Shown here piece by piece: positions 47,489 through 60,200 of a stretch of 64,000 nt of DNA (position 1 is the stretch's first letter; every line of letters begins with the position of its first letter). The stretch spans positions 16,842,760 to 16,906,759 of the forward strand of contig CM030718.1 of the NCBI GenBank assembly GCA_017979445.1, given 5' to 3'. The translations under genes were made by a program, and so were the position numbers. The notes below the pieces were generated by a model. The model saw only the letters and a program-made list of their open reading frames with translations, did no database searches and was not told where the DNA came from. This stretch comes from Akebia trifoliata. Its lineage: Eukaryota > Streptophyta > Magnoliopsida > Ranunculales > Lardizabalaceae.

Positions 47489-47503
47489 GATGCCCTTCTT
47501 TGG
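47489..47503 (-). other. Polypurine tract of E4
   Basis: The minus strand reads CCAAAGAAGGGCATC next to the LTR. Confidence 0.75.
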
Positions 47504-47814
47504 TAAAGGGTTAAAGCAAATTAGATAGTAAATATATTTTGGTAGATAGTGCGATATCCGAATGCCAAAGCTAGTGACAGTTCATTTTGCAACCTGATTT
47601 AGCAATTCATCAGGATGTTCGAATCCTTGAGGATAAAACTCTCCTCGAACAAAAAGGTTATCTAGTCCTCAAGAGAGAACTCTCACTAACGATGTCAGAT
47701 CCTTGAATTTTAGAAAATTCTCCTTGACTAACAAAACAAATGTGCAAGTACGTGCACTTAAAATCTGAGATAAATTTCAAAGAGTTTAAGTTGGAACTGA
47801 GTAAAATCTGAGCA
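47504..47814 (-). other. E4 stretch between PPT and repeats
   Basis: It resembles the corresponding parts of E2 and E3. No gene is seen. Confidence 0.45.
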
Positions 47815-48345
47815 CAAAGTGAATATAAATTGAGCATAATTTAAGCATAAATTAGGTATAAACCGGGCATAAACTGAGCATAATCTGAGCATAGGCTGAG
47901 CATAATCTGAGTATAATTTGAGCATAAACTGAGTATAAACTGAGCATAATTCTGAGAAAACCATCGTCGGTAATTGAGCATAATTCTGAGAAAACCCTCG
48001 GTGGTAATTGAGCATAATTCTGAGAAACCCTCAGCAGTAAATGAGCATAATTTTGAGAAAACCCTTGATGGTTACTGAGCTAATTCCGAGAAAGCCCTCG
48101 GCAGCATCTGAGCATAATTCTGAGAAAACCCTCAGCGGCATCTGAGCATAGTTTCGAGAAAATCCTTGGCGGCATAATTCCGAGAAAACCCTCGGCTGCA
48201 TCTAAGCAAAATCTAAGATAACCCTTGGCAGCAACTGAGCAAAATCCAAGATAACCCTTGGCGAAAACTGAGCAAAATCCAAGTTCACCCTTGGCGGCAA
48301 CTGAGCAAAATCCAAGATAATCATTGGCGGCAACTAAGCAAAATT
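47815..48345 (-). repeat. E4 3' arrays: short TGAGCATAA repeats and 12 hairpins
   Basis: From 47815 to about 47950 a word of 11 to 17 bases around CTGAGCATAA is repeated. From 47950 to 48345 units of about 35 bases each hold a 5 bp stem and a 4 to 6 base loop. Stems seen on the + strand are CCGAG/CTCGG, CTGAG/CTCAG and CCAAG/CTTGG, several perfect, others with one G-T pair. Ten of twelve copies keep at least four pairs. Confidence 0.8.
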
Positions 48346-49989
48346 GGCAGAGGAATGAATGAATTTTGGAAATGAATGAATAAATATAGAGAAGAATGAT
48401 TAAAATGAATCTGGATAAGATTGAAAATGAATCTGGAGAATAATGATTAAATCGGGGAACGAATTAATAAATTTGGAAGATAATGAATCTGAAAGAGAAT
48501 GATCGAATCTAAGAATGAATGGATCTGGAAAAGGATTAATGAATCTGGGAATGAATTAATGCTCTATCTCATACTCTAGGCAGAAAACCAAAATATGAGA
48601 TCAAGAACGCTTTTTTTTTGAACCTCAAGGTTTTCTTTTTCAAAAGTTTTATGAATTTAAAACCTGAGTTTTTATTTCTTTTGAGCCTCAAGGGATTTCG
48701 AAAAATTATTATCAAGAGGGTAACCTTAAGTTTGGGGTTCCCATTATCTTTTAGGATTAACATTGCTCAAAAACAAAATGTCCCTAGTTTGATAACAAAT
48801 ATGACATTGGAGATAATTGAATACATCATAAAAAAAATGCCCCTAGTATAAGGGGGAAACTACATATTTAGAGGAAAAAGAAAATGCCCCTTGTATGAAA
48901 GTTTGAAATATTTGATTACCACAAGCGCAATAAAGATCCAACTTTTAATTTTGATTAATTTTATAGAAGATTTTGAGTCAGGCTCAAAAAAATAAAATAT
49001 CTCTTTTTGAGACTCATCATAGAATTCACCCTTATCTCCCTTGGTTCACTTGGGGAAGTAAAAAAATTCAGATCGATCGTAGACAAGATACTTGTGGCTT
49101 CTGAGTCTGTGCTTGGTTTAAGTTAAGTATTGAACTTGATTATTTGGACTTTTGATGTTTCAGCTCAGACCGCTCTTAGCTTTTCTTCTGTTTTACTTTG
49201 TTGCTCTAACTTTTGCCTCGATCGCCTTTTTAGGTTTTCAATTTAGCGAGCTTGCTCTAACTTTTGCCTAAATCACCTTTTCAGGTTTTCAATTTAGCGA
49301 GTTTTCTTTTTTTTTTGCTCTGATTATTGTCAAAGTTGTCCTTTTGGATTTTCAACCTTGCAAGCTTGCCCTAATTTTTGCCTAAGTCACCATTTTTGGG
49401 TTTTCAACCTAGCAGGCTTTTTTCTCTCTTTTTTTTCCTTATGGAATTACTGTCTGATCATGCTTTGCTATCTTCCTTGACTTTTCGCACAGTACTTAGG
49501 AGGATTTCTATGAGTAAGCTTAGGACTAGGTATAAAAAGAAAGGGATTTTGAGGCTCAAAAATCAGAATGTCCCTTGTGTGGTATTTTTTTTATTTTGCT
49601 TTGAATTTTCTTCCCCATTTTGAAGATATTTCTTTTTTTTCTTTTGAATTTTTTCTGGATTTCTTTTGTGGTGGGAAATAAATTTTTTATTTTATTTTGA
49701 TGTGGTTGAGCCTAAAGTAACTTCTCAGGTTGCCTACGTACCCCAGATTTTTGGGATCAAACCAAAACGTAGTTCGAATTTTTCCTCCCCTAGGTTAGGT
49801 GATTAGGCTAAGAAAGAAAAATGTATATATATATTATTCTTTTTTTGAAAAGACTGCAAAGGAGTTGAGAAAGGATATATTAAACTGGGTAATAGGAGAA
49901 TTGATTTGGCCAAAGATGACCTCCTTAAATGTAGTACTGTTTGATTTGGTCAAGGTTGGTTGGTTTTGGTAATTCGATTCCATCATGAT
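48346..49989 (-). other. E4 non-coding 3' region
   Basis: A run of GAATGAATNNA-like words lies at 48350-48560. Repeated blocks with TTTTGCCTA lie at 49200-49410, and a block at 49705-49800 is also found in E2 (29150-29280). No gene is seen. Confidence 0.55.
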
Positions 49990-50490
49990 CTTGAAGTCAG
50001 ACGGTTGAATCATTGACTTGTAAGTGGCAAATTTTAACCTTCTTGTCAAACGTGCAAGCGATTCTTCTTTGATAAGTTTGCACTCTAAGTCGTTTTTCTT
50101 CAATCAAGTTTAGCTCTTCATACCGATGACGGACCCAGTATGTTTCTAACAATGGATTTTCCATCAAGACCTTGTGATACGAAATTTTCATCACAACTGG
50201 TAAGATTGTTTCCATATCATACACTAGAGAGTAGGGAATAACTCCAGTGGAATGTTGTATTGAAGTACAATATGCCCCCAATGTGAATGACAACTTCTTT
50301 AACCATTCCCGATGTGATTGACACATTTTCTTGATGATTGTTTTGAGATTTTTTTATTGGCTGCTTCAACCTTTCTATTAGCTTGAGAACGTAGGGGGTG
50401 ATTTGTGATGCCGGATCCTGAACTTTGCACATAGAGTAATAACCTAAGCTTTGATATACGACCCATTATCAAAGATCAATACCACTTAAA
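49990..50490 (-). pseudogene. pol: E4 integrase remnant (core end and C-terminal part)
   Basis: On the minus strand, pieces of a Tat integrase are visible: FDNGSYIK (the second Asp region), FRIRHHKS, KVEAANKK (the Glu region), TSIQHSTGVIPYSLVYDMET, RYEELNLIEEKRL and QRRIACTFDKKVK. They lie in different frames with several stops. The zinc domain and the first Asp are missing. Confidence 0.78.
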
Positions 50491-50639
50491 CTGTTTCATT
50501 AGTCTGAGAGTGATAATCTATTCTGAGAGCTTTACCATTTTGAGAAGTGTAGCACTAATACATTTTGTAACATCTTCCTTAATTTCATTTTATCAAATCA
50601 GTATTTAATCTGTGTCAGACAACACCCAAGCTTGCACCT

Positions 50640-50770
50640 ATATCCTTATAGGCCCCCATGAATGAGTCTTTTGAAATTTCTGAGAAAATTCATTATCCTC
50701 TTGTGTTCCTCTAGGGATAGAATGGCTTCTATTTGAATCTCTTTAGGAATTATTTTATATTCTGAGGTAA
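50640..50770 (-). pseudogene. E4 reverse transcriptase N-terminal stub
   Basis: A weak match to the segment upstream of RT (ILSLEEHKRIMNFLRNFK, then GAYKDIG). Less than 300 bases separate it from the integrase core remnant, so RT, both RNase H domains and the integrase N-terminus have been deleted. Confidence 0.5.
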
Positions 50771-51299
50771 ATGACCTTTGCTTTCTTGATTAAAGGTTGA
50801 GCCCGACCCTTATCTTCTTATTCAAGAGAAAAATCTATCCTCAAAGTCAGATTATTAGTTAATTTGTTAATGCACTCGAGGTATTCAAAAATTTTCTTTA
50901 TTCAAATTAGGCGAAAAACACCTCTATAGACTCAACAAACTAACTCGACTCAACATAAAAAAAGGGGACTCGATCTTAGGAGAACATGACATTGATGAAT
51001 TGATAATAAAAAATAGACTCGAGCTAACCCAAATAACTTATGAAAACTCAAGACAAGTTACCACAACGGACTTGATTATGGATTGAGGACTCGAGACATT
51101 GCTTATAACCGGCAAGACTGAAACATTGTGACCTTCAAGGAACAACTGGGAAATGTTGAGATATTCTAAAGGATTGATTTGGCATTGACGTTCGTTCCAA
51201 CTAACCAGACTAATAACCCCAACAAAACGGTGAACGATTGATCTTAGGTGCAATGGTAACCTTGAGACCCCATCAATTGTGAATTTGATCAATTCCAGT
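50771..51299 (-). other. E4 stretch without a recognised domain
   Basis: A minus-strand open frame at 51292-51038 (84 codons) has no recognised family and may be chance. Gag or protease would be expected nearby in a full element but cannot be found. Confidence 0.4.
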
Positions 51300-52298
51300 G
51301 TTACCCCCTTGATAACATTTTAAATGAACCCTGAGATTTTATTGAATTATGTGCACCAAGCCATTAAACAATTCATTTATGCAATGATCATTTCAAAAGG
51401 AAAAATAATCTTACTGAATTATCAAATATCTGATTTAAACAATTTTTTCCTTTAGAAAAACATATTTCAGTGATTTTTCAAATTTCATGCAAAAAAATAG
51501 ATCTTTTATAAAAATCATTTTCTATTCTTTTGGGAAATTTTTTTTTTTAAATGAGTTGAAACTCGAATTTAGAAAAAACTTTAATTTCCCTTTTGATTTA
51601 AATGGCCTGGCCCATCATGATCGTTGAATCGAGATGGACTGAGTCATCATGAATTATTGCTACATTTTGAATGGATTCCTTATTGGGTGGGTGCACCCAG
51701 TAATACAGTAGTTTCAAATCGAGTTTAAACAAAAAGATTTGATCCTTGAGGACAAAACCGTACATTCACATACATTTTGATCTCATCATTCACATACATT
51801 CATCATTCACAAACATTTATTATTCACAAGGTCCCATTCAATAAACAATCCGGGAACACCCACGATAAGTTCGAGTCGTTACCTGCAGGGGAGGTTTCTA
51901 AACTCTAAGCTTACTATATGCAATGCATTTTTATCTGGCCACCCTTGCCCAAATACACCTATATACCTCTCGAGCGTACTCAATCAAATGATACGTAGTG
52001 ACTTTATTTGATATACCATATGGGTGATAATCTAAAACCTCAACTCACCTCTCTAAAACCAAAAGCAGCCAGTTTAATCCTCAGATCAGAGGTGGCGTGT
52101 GATGCTTGAGCAAAGGCACTATTAAATCACCACTTTTCTAGAATAGATGTAGTCTATCATCCTAGTACCGTAGTACATCGGAGTAGGATCTTGCTTAGGT
52201 ACTGGTTTTGACTAAGAAGTGTAATTGATGTACTTATATTATCCTTGATATACCTATGGGTAACAATCAAGAGTTGTAGCTTTCATAAATGGTTTGGC

Positions 52299-52330
52299 AT
52301 CCCACGAGGGGACCGACCACGTACTAGTAC
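52299..52330 (-). other. Leader palindrome plus hairpin, unit B (E4)
   Basis: GTACTAGTAC at 52321-52330 and GTCCC/GGGAT (minus) at 52313-52299, identical to E2 unit B. Confidence 0.6.
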
Positions 52331-52508
52331 TATGTTAACATATGGGACATGTGACTGTGCAACTTACGATAAGTCAAAGGCTCAGGTCGCTCCAGCCTGG
52401 GTGCATCGATATATCTTTCAGAGTCACCTGATTAAACGGTACTGATGCCCCAATTTAATATACCCTAAGATACATGACTGGAGTTGTAGTTTTCATGAAT
52501 GATGTCGC

Positions 52509-52540
52509 ATCTCCGAAGAGATCGAACCATGCACTAGTGC
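52509..52540 (-). other. Leader palindrome plus hairpin, unit A (E4)
   Basis: GCACTAGTGC at 52531-52540 and ATCTC-TTCG-GAGAT (minus) at 52522-52509, identical to E2 unit A. Confidence 0.6.
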
Positions 52541-53250
52541 CACATTGACTATATTGGGACATGCAAGCGTGCAAAACAGTAAACGTACAAGTGGTGTGTG
52601 TAAAACAAGGTGGGGGTATGCCCGGGTTCTTTTCAAACAAATGGGCCCATGGGCTAGATCAGATCATCAATGGGCCACCAACAAGCATTGTAAGATTACC
52701 AATATCAAAATCATTGCATGCAAATTAAAATCAATCAATCGAATCAAAACCAATCAATTAATTAGAATCACACAATCAACATGTTAAACTTAATGGTTCG
52801 AGCAATCGAGATATCCAAGGGATACCATCATATCAATTGGGTATCAAAAGGAAACCATGCACCCTATTCACATGTGGATTCATTGAGTTAACTCGTCTCA
52901 TAGCATTCAACATCATAGAACATGGAAAAATATCACGTGAAGCATTATCAAGAAGCATAAAGGGAATGCATTGCGAATAAATATTGAGTTGCATGAGATC
53001 CAACCAAGTCGACCCAACTCATCACATTCAAAATCAGGGTATTAAAGAACACATATTGTAAAAACAATATGTTAAGACCAAACCGCGCATATTGACCATG
53101 TTGCGTGATGCAACATGAGTTCAACTGAGTTGACTCAACCAATATCTTCCCCAATGGTTGATTTTTGAAATCCAACCCAATTTTTGTTTTTAACAAATTG
53201 ATTTTCTTATATATAGAAGCAAAAAAAAAAAAAAAAATAAATAAATAAAT

Positions 53251-53285
<35 letters not shown>

Positions 53286-53724
53286 AACTATTAAAGAAAC
53301 CATAGAAAATTGCCCTATGAAATTCTATTGCCATACCAACTTATACCTTTGCAATCAAAACATAATTAATAAACATCCAATTGTAGTGTGCCATGGGCAA
53401 AAATTGGTGACAAATAGAAGAAAAAAAAATCTCCCTTCTAAAACCATTGGGCTGCCAAAAAGTTTTTATTATTATATATATATATATATATATATATGTT
53501 GCTGCCAGCAACATACACCTAAAAAAAAACTTTTCATTAAATATGTTGTTGTCCACAATATTTGTGTTGCTGCCAATAATCACAAAAAAATTTATTTTTT
53601 ATTTTTTATGTTGCTGCCATAAAATATAACTCAAAAAAAAATATCCTTTTATATTTCTTAATGAAAACAAATTTCATTTTCATATAATGAACATAATTTT
53701 AATTCGAAATAGCGTAGCAACCAA

Positions 53725-54350
53725 AATGTAACCTAAAGAGAAAACAATGCGCATACACCATCAACCCACAATGCTCATTCTCACAAGAAACAAGCTCAAC
53801 CAGAATATGAGTACGAACCTGGTTGACTAAAGCACAATAACTCTAGCCAACACAAAAACAACCAACCCACCTTACGAAACGAACAACGAAACTATTGAAA
53901 AAGTCACCAAGGGCAGCATACAATAGTCCAAGAAGACTCAAACAACGATAAAGATCCAAATTTCATTGCTATCAGCCAACATATTAAACAGCGTAGAGGA
54001 AAAGTACATAAACTATGACCCAACCCAGTATGATTCTGAAAGGAAACTTTCCAGCACATAATTGAATCAAGTTGAAAGCCATTAAGAAGAGAAACAGACC
54101 CGATAGATCTGCATCTTCATAGAGATTTAGGTTTACTCTGAATGTGTTCAAGATTGAGATGGTTTCTCTCCAGATTTGGTGAGTATTAATTTCAGGTTCT
54201 TCTAATCCAACACCACTACCAACATCAATCCCCAAATTGTTTGCGCCAAACATTGGAGCAGAGAAAAGAATCTCCATAAGGCTCCAGATCCAACATCGAA
54301 AGACATGAATGGAAGATGGGGTTTGTAAATCGTGGTGAAACAAACATTTT
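53725..54350 (-). pseudogene. Captured YIP1-family membrane protein copy in the E4 leader
   Basis: The minus strand reads as a plant YIP1/YIPF protein, a multi-pass Golgi/ER membrane protein that binds Rab GTPases. In order: PFMSFDVGSG (about 54325-54295), after a frame change SAPMFG and EEPEINTHQIWRETISILN, the acidic DLSG motif, the first membrane segment LFLFLMAFNLIQLCAGK, then GWVIVYVLFLY, a shifted NLDLYRCLSLLG, and the C-terminal part with STR...LLVEL-like text, a DEH-like NEH and GLMVYAHCFLF near 53735. Several frame changes and stops, and a deletion in the membrane segments, break it. It runs without introns, so it probably came from spliced RNA. Alternatively it is a processed pseudogene that landed in E4. 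Confidence 0.82.
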
Positions 54351-55153
54351 TACAGAAGCTAGAGATAGAAAGAGAGATTAGAGAGAGATAGAGGGATGAA
54401 GGAGAAAGAGAGAGAGAGAGGGAGAGAGAGAGAGAGGCGTTCCTTTTTCTTGCTGGTTTTATTTTCTTCTTATTTGAGAAGAAGATAGAACTAATAAAAA
54501 AAGGAATTGTTATTGGCACGCCATGCCTAAAATCGATTTAAAACGAGGAATAGGTGTTGTTGGCTAACAGCACCCTTAAAAAATAAAAAAATAAAAAAAT
54601 AACAAAATAACAAAATAAAAATTTTAATTTTTGTTTGATGTCAATGGATAGCACAACTTAAAAAAAAAACAGAAAAAAAAAAACTTCACACATATAAGAA
54701 AAACAAATAAGAAAACATTGGCAATCGATAAATCAAACATTTTTTTTTTAAAAAAAATTTTAAAAAATAACTCTCTTGCTATCCAAAAATGGATGGACAT
54801 ATACCTAAAGATGGATAATAAAGATCTCTTTTGTTTCTTTTTTATTATTATTTTTTTTACAATCTTCATGGTCTAATAATCGATATTCCATCCTTAATAA
54901 AAATTATCCTTTCGAAATCTCATATTATTTGGGGTCATTCCAAATGATCTTTGATTAAATCATAAATAAATAATAACATGCAAAAGTAGAACATTCATAA
55001 CCCAAACACACAATCCATAATTGAACAAAAAGAATGATAGAAGAAAAAAAAAACAAATAAATAAACCGATAAACTAACAATTAAAAAAAATATATATAGA
55101 TCATTTTAGCAATGCTCCCATACTTGGGGTTTTTCAAGTATGATCCTCAATGG
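54351..55153 (-). other. E4 leader, outer part
   Basis: A (GA)n-rich tract lies at 54397-54435, which on the minus strand is a CT-rich stretch just upstream of the YIP1 text and could be its 5' untranslated region. A/T-rich DNA follows. No other gene is seen. Confidence 0.5.
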
Positions 55154-55171
55154 TCCCCAGCAGAGTCGCCA
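55154..55171 (-). other. Primer binding site of E4 (tRNA-Arg type)
   Basis: The minus strand reads TGGCGACTCTGCTGGGGA, one base after the LTR end (55173). Confidence 0.88.
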
Positions 55172-55172
55172 C

Positions 55173-56783
55173 TGAAAGTGTCATCGATCCGCGGGGTGCG
55201 CGGATCCGCTTTTGACATTTGAGGTTTGGGAGTTGCCACCTAGTTATTACAATCTAAGAACCGAACATCGCTTCTAAACGGGTAAAAATAACTAATCTAC
55301 TTAAAAAATAACTGAATTCAGGGATCAAATTACGAGATTGGAAGGTGTTAGGTACCAACCCCGCCTGACAAACGTCGGTCTCCTAATTTACAAATAAACT
55401 ACATTGCTAAAAGACCTAAGTAATAATAAAAAAAAATAAGAAATTTGTATACCTTTCTGAAGACAACGGTCTTGTTCCCTCAGATCTGATAGCGTAACTC
55501 CTTATACAGTACTCTTCGCTTCATTCTGTCTCCGAATCTGATTTCTGACCTCCGAGGTAAGGTATCTCTTTCTTTAATCTGGATTCTTCAAATTTATTTA
55601 TGAATTTTTTAGTATTTTTTAAGGGCTTCTAGGTGTTTTTCGAGTTAAAATTGAGGTATGGGTGTTAGGTAAGAAATTAGGGCTTCAAAATTAGAGTTTA
55701 TGGGAGGCTAGGAAAGTTTTTTAACCTACTTCTCTTAGGATTTATTATTTGATATGAAAATGGGTTGTAGGGACCCCTATTTATAGATTTTTTTTAAGTG
55801 TCTTTTAGATAGAGTTAATGTTTAATTATAATTATTTTAGAAAGAGTTATTATTTAATTATAATTCGTTTAGAGAGAGTTATTATTTAGTTAGAATTCTA
55901 TTAAATAGAGTTATATATTTAGTTAGAAATGTTTTAAATAGAATTATTATTTAATTAGAATTCTATTAGGATTTTGACTTTTAGTCTCATTTGATTGACT
56001 TTAAGATTTTGACTTTAGTCTTACTTGATTAACTTTAAGATCTTGACTTTAGTCTTACTTAATTGACTTTAAGATTGACTTTAGTCTTATTTGATTGACT
56101 TTATTTTTTTTTTTAGAACCCCTTTATTATATCTTTAATTCTTTGGACCCATAGATGGATGGGTCTTTTAATAAATATCTTAGCAACCATCAACAATTTT
56201 GCCTGAGAGTCTAATTGATCGATTTTTTTGGTTTAAATTTTTAAATTGATTTTATTAATGTTTCATTTTACATTATTTAATATTTTATTTATTAATTTCA
56301 AAATTTTAAAATTTTTAATTATAAAATTACCGTTTTGCCCCTGAAGAGAACTTTTACAATTCAAGTCGGTTTTTGATGTTCCAGGATATTTTAGAATCGA
56401 TTTTTCGTAAGGAATTCAATGGGAATATTGGTTTGTGCCATTTAGGAAATTTTTTTGTACGAAATGGTCGTGAACTTTATGAGGGGCATTTTCATAATTT
56501 TGTCAAATTTTATGAAAATTGACAAAATGATTTATTTGATTTTGATTTGTTATTTTATATGTTTAAAAAGATTTTCCTAAGTGTAATGTAGGCTCTAGGG
56601 ATGTTTTGAGGTTAGGGGTATTTTGATAATTTGATCATTTTTTTAGTGATTTTTATTGTAAAGTTTGTTTTTGTCGACAAATGATGATTTCTACATTTTA
56701 GAATAAATATCCATCATTGGGAACCGTTGCAATCGGGTTGATGAGTTTATTAATCAGGCGAATACAAAAATGGGGTGTCTACA
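55173..56783 (-). repeat. 5' LTR of E4
   Basis: It is 1611 bases. Compared with the 3' copy it lacks about 110 bases near 56695, in the U3 start. U5 motif at 55340-55356 and PBS-like site at 55229-55238, each with one change. Confidence 0.93.
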
Positions 56784-57253
56784 CCATGCCTCCAGCACAG
56801 AAGGGAGCACATCGTTATTAATCCCTACAGGAAAAAATGGAATAGAGGTTGCTGCGACAGCCACTTGAACTAAACTCGTAGTAGGTTTAACTTGAGAATA
56901 GGTTAGAGAGATGATTAGAAAGGAACAGAAAATGATGAAGAGTGTTGACGTGGGTACAGTAGCAAAGCAAGCCATTCGGGGAATTCAAAAGTTTTCATTT
57001 TTATTAGAAATTTTAGCCGAAGAAATTCTTAAGAATTTGAACCATCGCAGTTTACCCCATATTACGGGACAAAGGATCCAGTGGAGCATTTGTTTCACTT
57101 TCAACAGATACTTGCATGGTGAAAAGAGAAATAGGGGTTAATGTGTAGGTTGTTCCCTTCGAGTTTGTAGGAAAACACTTTGACATGATTCCATAAGTTG
57201 CCATATGGAGATATTAGCTCATTTAAGGAACTCTACATTGCTTTCGTCGCACG
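56784..57253 (+). pseudogene. gag: E6 gag, piece 2
   Basis: After the CCATG duplication the gag text goes on with several frame changes. Landmarks are YYGTKDPVEHLFHFQQILAW (about 57058-57117), then a segment LPYGDISSFKELYIAFVAR that ends at the GCACG duplication before S2. This is the central part of a Tat gag core. Confidence 0.75.
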
Positions 57254-60200
57254 TGTAACACCCCATTTTTGCATCTGCCTAATTTAACAATTCGTTACCT
57301 GGTAACCATGAATTCCTAATGATGATTGCGAAGAACTCAAAGGCTTGTGAGTACTATCCATGCTTCTTCTCATTTCTAACATTTTCATCTCCCCTACTCA
57401 TTACGACTCGACATAGAAATTTACGCACGCTTAGGATTGCTACTCCTTACACTCGATTTAACAAGCACGTACGCTTAGGTTCGCTACATAGTTCGATAAC
57501 CTAGAAACTTCACTACGCTAGGAAAACATGACTTTGAAACCTCGAAATAATTACGTAAGAATTGAAAGAAGTCTCACGTTAAAAGTCGTAAAAATCTGCA
57601 AAAATTGACAAAATGACGAAAATACCCTTCATGAATTTCGGATCTCCGAAAGACCTTGAAAGTACTTTCATTGCATTTAGAACAGGATTTCGAGTTTAAC
57701 GAGACCCAAACCGATGAAAACAGAGAAATTTAGAAAAATGCATAAAAATGATCGAAATAGCCCTCAACATCCAAATTCAACTTAAAGACCCCGATCCTTA
57801 AGAAAATGTAATAAAAATTGAAATCCATATAAAAATCCAATCTAAACTAAAAATAAGATTCAAATTAAAAAATTAAACAATTCAAATTAAAAAGTTCAAA
57901 CAACTGAAATTAAAATTCAAAAAATCAAACAATTAAAATTAAAATCGAATAATTTAATCAAGCAATCGAATTAATCAAAAACATATTAAAAACCATTCAA
58001 CCAATCAAATTAAAACCCAATCGATAAATTAAATCCAACCAAAAAATTTTAAAATTGATGAACCAAAATAAAAAAAAAATTCAATTAATCAATCATTAAA
58101 ATTAAACTGAAATTTTACCGAAACTTAATCAACAAATTTAAAATTCAAAGTCAAATTCAATCGATCAACCAAATAAAACCTAAATCAAATGGCCAATTAA
58201 AAATCAAATTAAAAGATTAAAATCAAATTAAAAATTTTAACTAAACCCAAAAATTCAAAATAATAAAACTCAAAATTAAAAAATCAACCAACAAAAATTT
58301 GAAACAAAACCAATTGATCCACCAACCAAAACTCAACAACAAGAGACCACTAACGTGGTACGAGTAGCAGGGAATTCCCACCATCATTCTCCAAAAAAAA
58401 AGAAAATACGTGTAAGAACAAGAAAAGGAAGGAAGAGAAACAAAAAAATTAGAATGTTTTTTTTTATATATGGAGAAGGACGTCTCCTTCTTCTTCTTCC
58501 TCTTTCAAACATCCTTAGGCTAGAACATCTTCTTCTTCTCCTTCCTTCATGTCTTCTTCTCTAACGCCAAGGGGGCTGGACATCTTCTTCTCTCCTTTGG
58601 CACTCTCGACTCTCTCTCTTTTGGACGTCCAAACCTGCTGCCCAACACCACTCAACATCCTCATCCCTTGCTGCCCCCTCTATCATCTCCATTAAACATG
58701 CAAATCACCCCCCTTTCTGCCTTTATCTCCTTCACACCCCACTACAACACAGCTCCAAACTTGCTGCACCTATTATCCATTGATCCCGCTACGACCCAAC
58801 TCCTTTCTAAAACGTGTAGTTGCCACACTCATCCCTCTCCTAGCCCTCTCTCTCTCTCACATCCTCTACTCGACAGACTTCTTTCTCAGCCCTCATCTTC
58901 AACAATGTCCCAGCACACTCACTTCTATCTTAGCCCTTTCTCCAGCACATTTTTTTTACTTTCAAACCACACAACATCACCGCAGCCCTCCATTTTTTTC
59001 ATCTCCTCCTCAAAACGCTTCAACAGCAGCAGAACCTTCACTACAAGGCACACCTCCACAGCCATCACGCCCATTGCTGCTACAGCCTCGTTACAACGTA
59101 TACCAGAGTGCCTATCTCACTGCCTTCATCCTCCTTAGCGGATACTCACAAGCTTTGGAGGTCGTATCTGAAGGAATCGGATTCTATCACCTCTCTATAG
59201 GTAAGTTTTTTTTTTTTTTAATTTGTACTTTTATTTTTATATCAATAGGATCAGTAGATTTTTTTTATGCATTTTGCTATTTTCTTCTTTTTTTTTTTGT
59301 ATATCATAAGGTAAGAGAATGTTTAGTTTACGTTTTTTATTCATTATTTTGTATATTGGTAGGATTAGAAGAGTTTTCTTTTTTTTTTTTTTTAAATTTC
59401 TCTATGTTTTTTTTTATTTTGTGTCTCAATAGCGTTAGGAAAAAATATTTTTTTACATACATACTTGTCTATGATTTTTTTATTTGTCTTGGCATATTGA
59501 TGAGAACAATACATATATATATATTTTTAGGTTTTTTTTAGGTTTATTCATTTTTGTATGTTAATAGGGTTAGGGGTTTCTTTATATTTATTTATTTATT
59601 TTCATATTGATAGGAAGAGGGGAATGTTTAGGTTTTATGCTTTTTTTTTGTTCATTTTTATTTTTTTATGTTTTATTTTTATTTTTTTGTTTTTATTTGT
59701 ATTCTTTGCATGTTAGTAGGATTAGGAGGATATTTTGTTTATATATATTTTTTGTGTTCTTTTACATATTGATAGGATTAGGAAAGAAGTTATTTTGCTT
59801 TAGTCTTTATTTTATTTTTATTTTTATGTATTTTTTATGAACTTGTAATGGCATGATCCTTGTATTGACACATGATGGTCCTATACTTTTACAATGAGTT
59901 TGTGATGATATTTTTTTAGCATGACGAGTATGCATGTCGTTGAATGATAAATGTTTCTAAAAAATTGAGATATGTCATTGCATGATAGTTGCTTTGAAAA
60001 AATTGATGGTCCTAGATGCTTGCCCGTTTGACTCGATTTGAGAATAATTTGAGTTTGAAAATTTTGTATGCGTTGGTATTTGTCGATCTCCAATATTTTG
60101 TATGCATTGGTACTTGTTGATCTACAATTTGATAAGCATGGTATTGTGAACTTTTTTCTTGTTATTTCATAAATTTCCAAATTGGTGATCCTTGGTAAAT

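Larger units (their letters stand above)
51300..53689 (-). other. E4 leader, inner part
   Basis: It matches the E1 leader at about 51590-52660 (minus), then carries A/T-rich DNA with (TA)n tracts at about 53252-53281 and 53473-53497, and GTTGCTG...CAGCAAC inverted repeats near 53498-53512. Confidence 0.65.
45740..56783 (-). mobile_element. E4: internally deleted Tat-like element with a captured YIP1 copy, TSD CCATG
   Basis: On the minus strand: 5' LTR 56783-55173, PBS, leader with a YIP1 fragment, no ORF1 or gag, an RT stub joined to an integrase remnant, non-coding 3' region with arrays, PPT, 3' LTR 47488-45740. The target duplication is perfect (45735-45739 and 56784-56788). The leader matches E1 down to the point where ORF1 begins, then resumes with sequence that follows ORF1 in E1. 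ORF1 was therefore deleted in an E1-like ancestor. Length is 11,044 bases. Confidence 0.93.

Noticed and set aside
53341..53629. Open frames over the (TA)n tract as genes
   Set aside because: Simple-sequence Tyr-Ile runs from the microsatellite.
53984..54343. A functional YIP1 gene
   Set aside because: Frame changes and stops on both sides, no introns, and location inside the E4 leader.
58668..59541. Two overlapping open frames in S2 as host genes
   Set aside because: They lie in a C/T-rich LTR zone, have low complexity and show no recognised domain.
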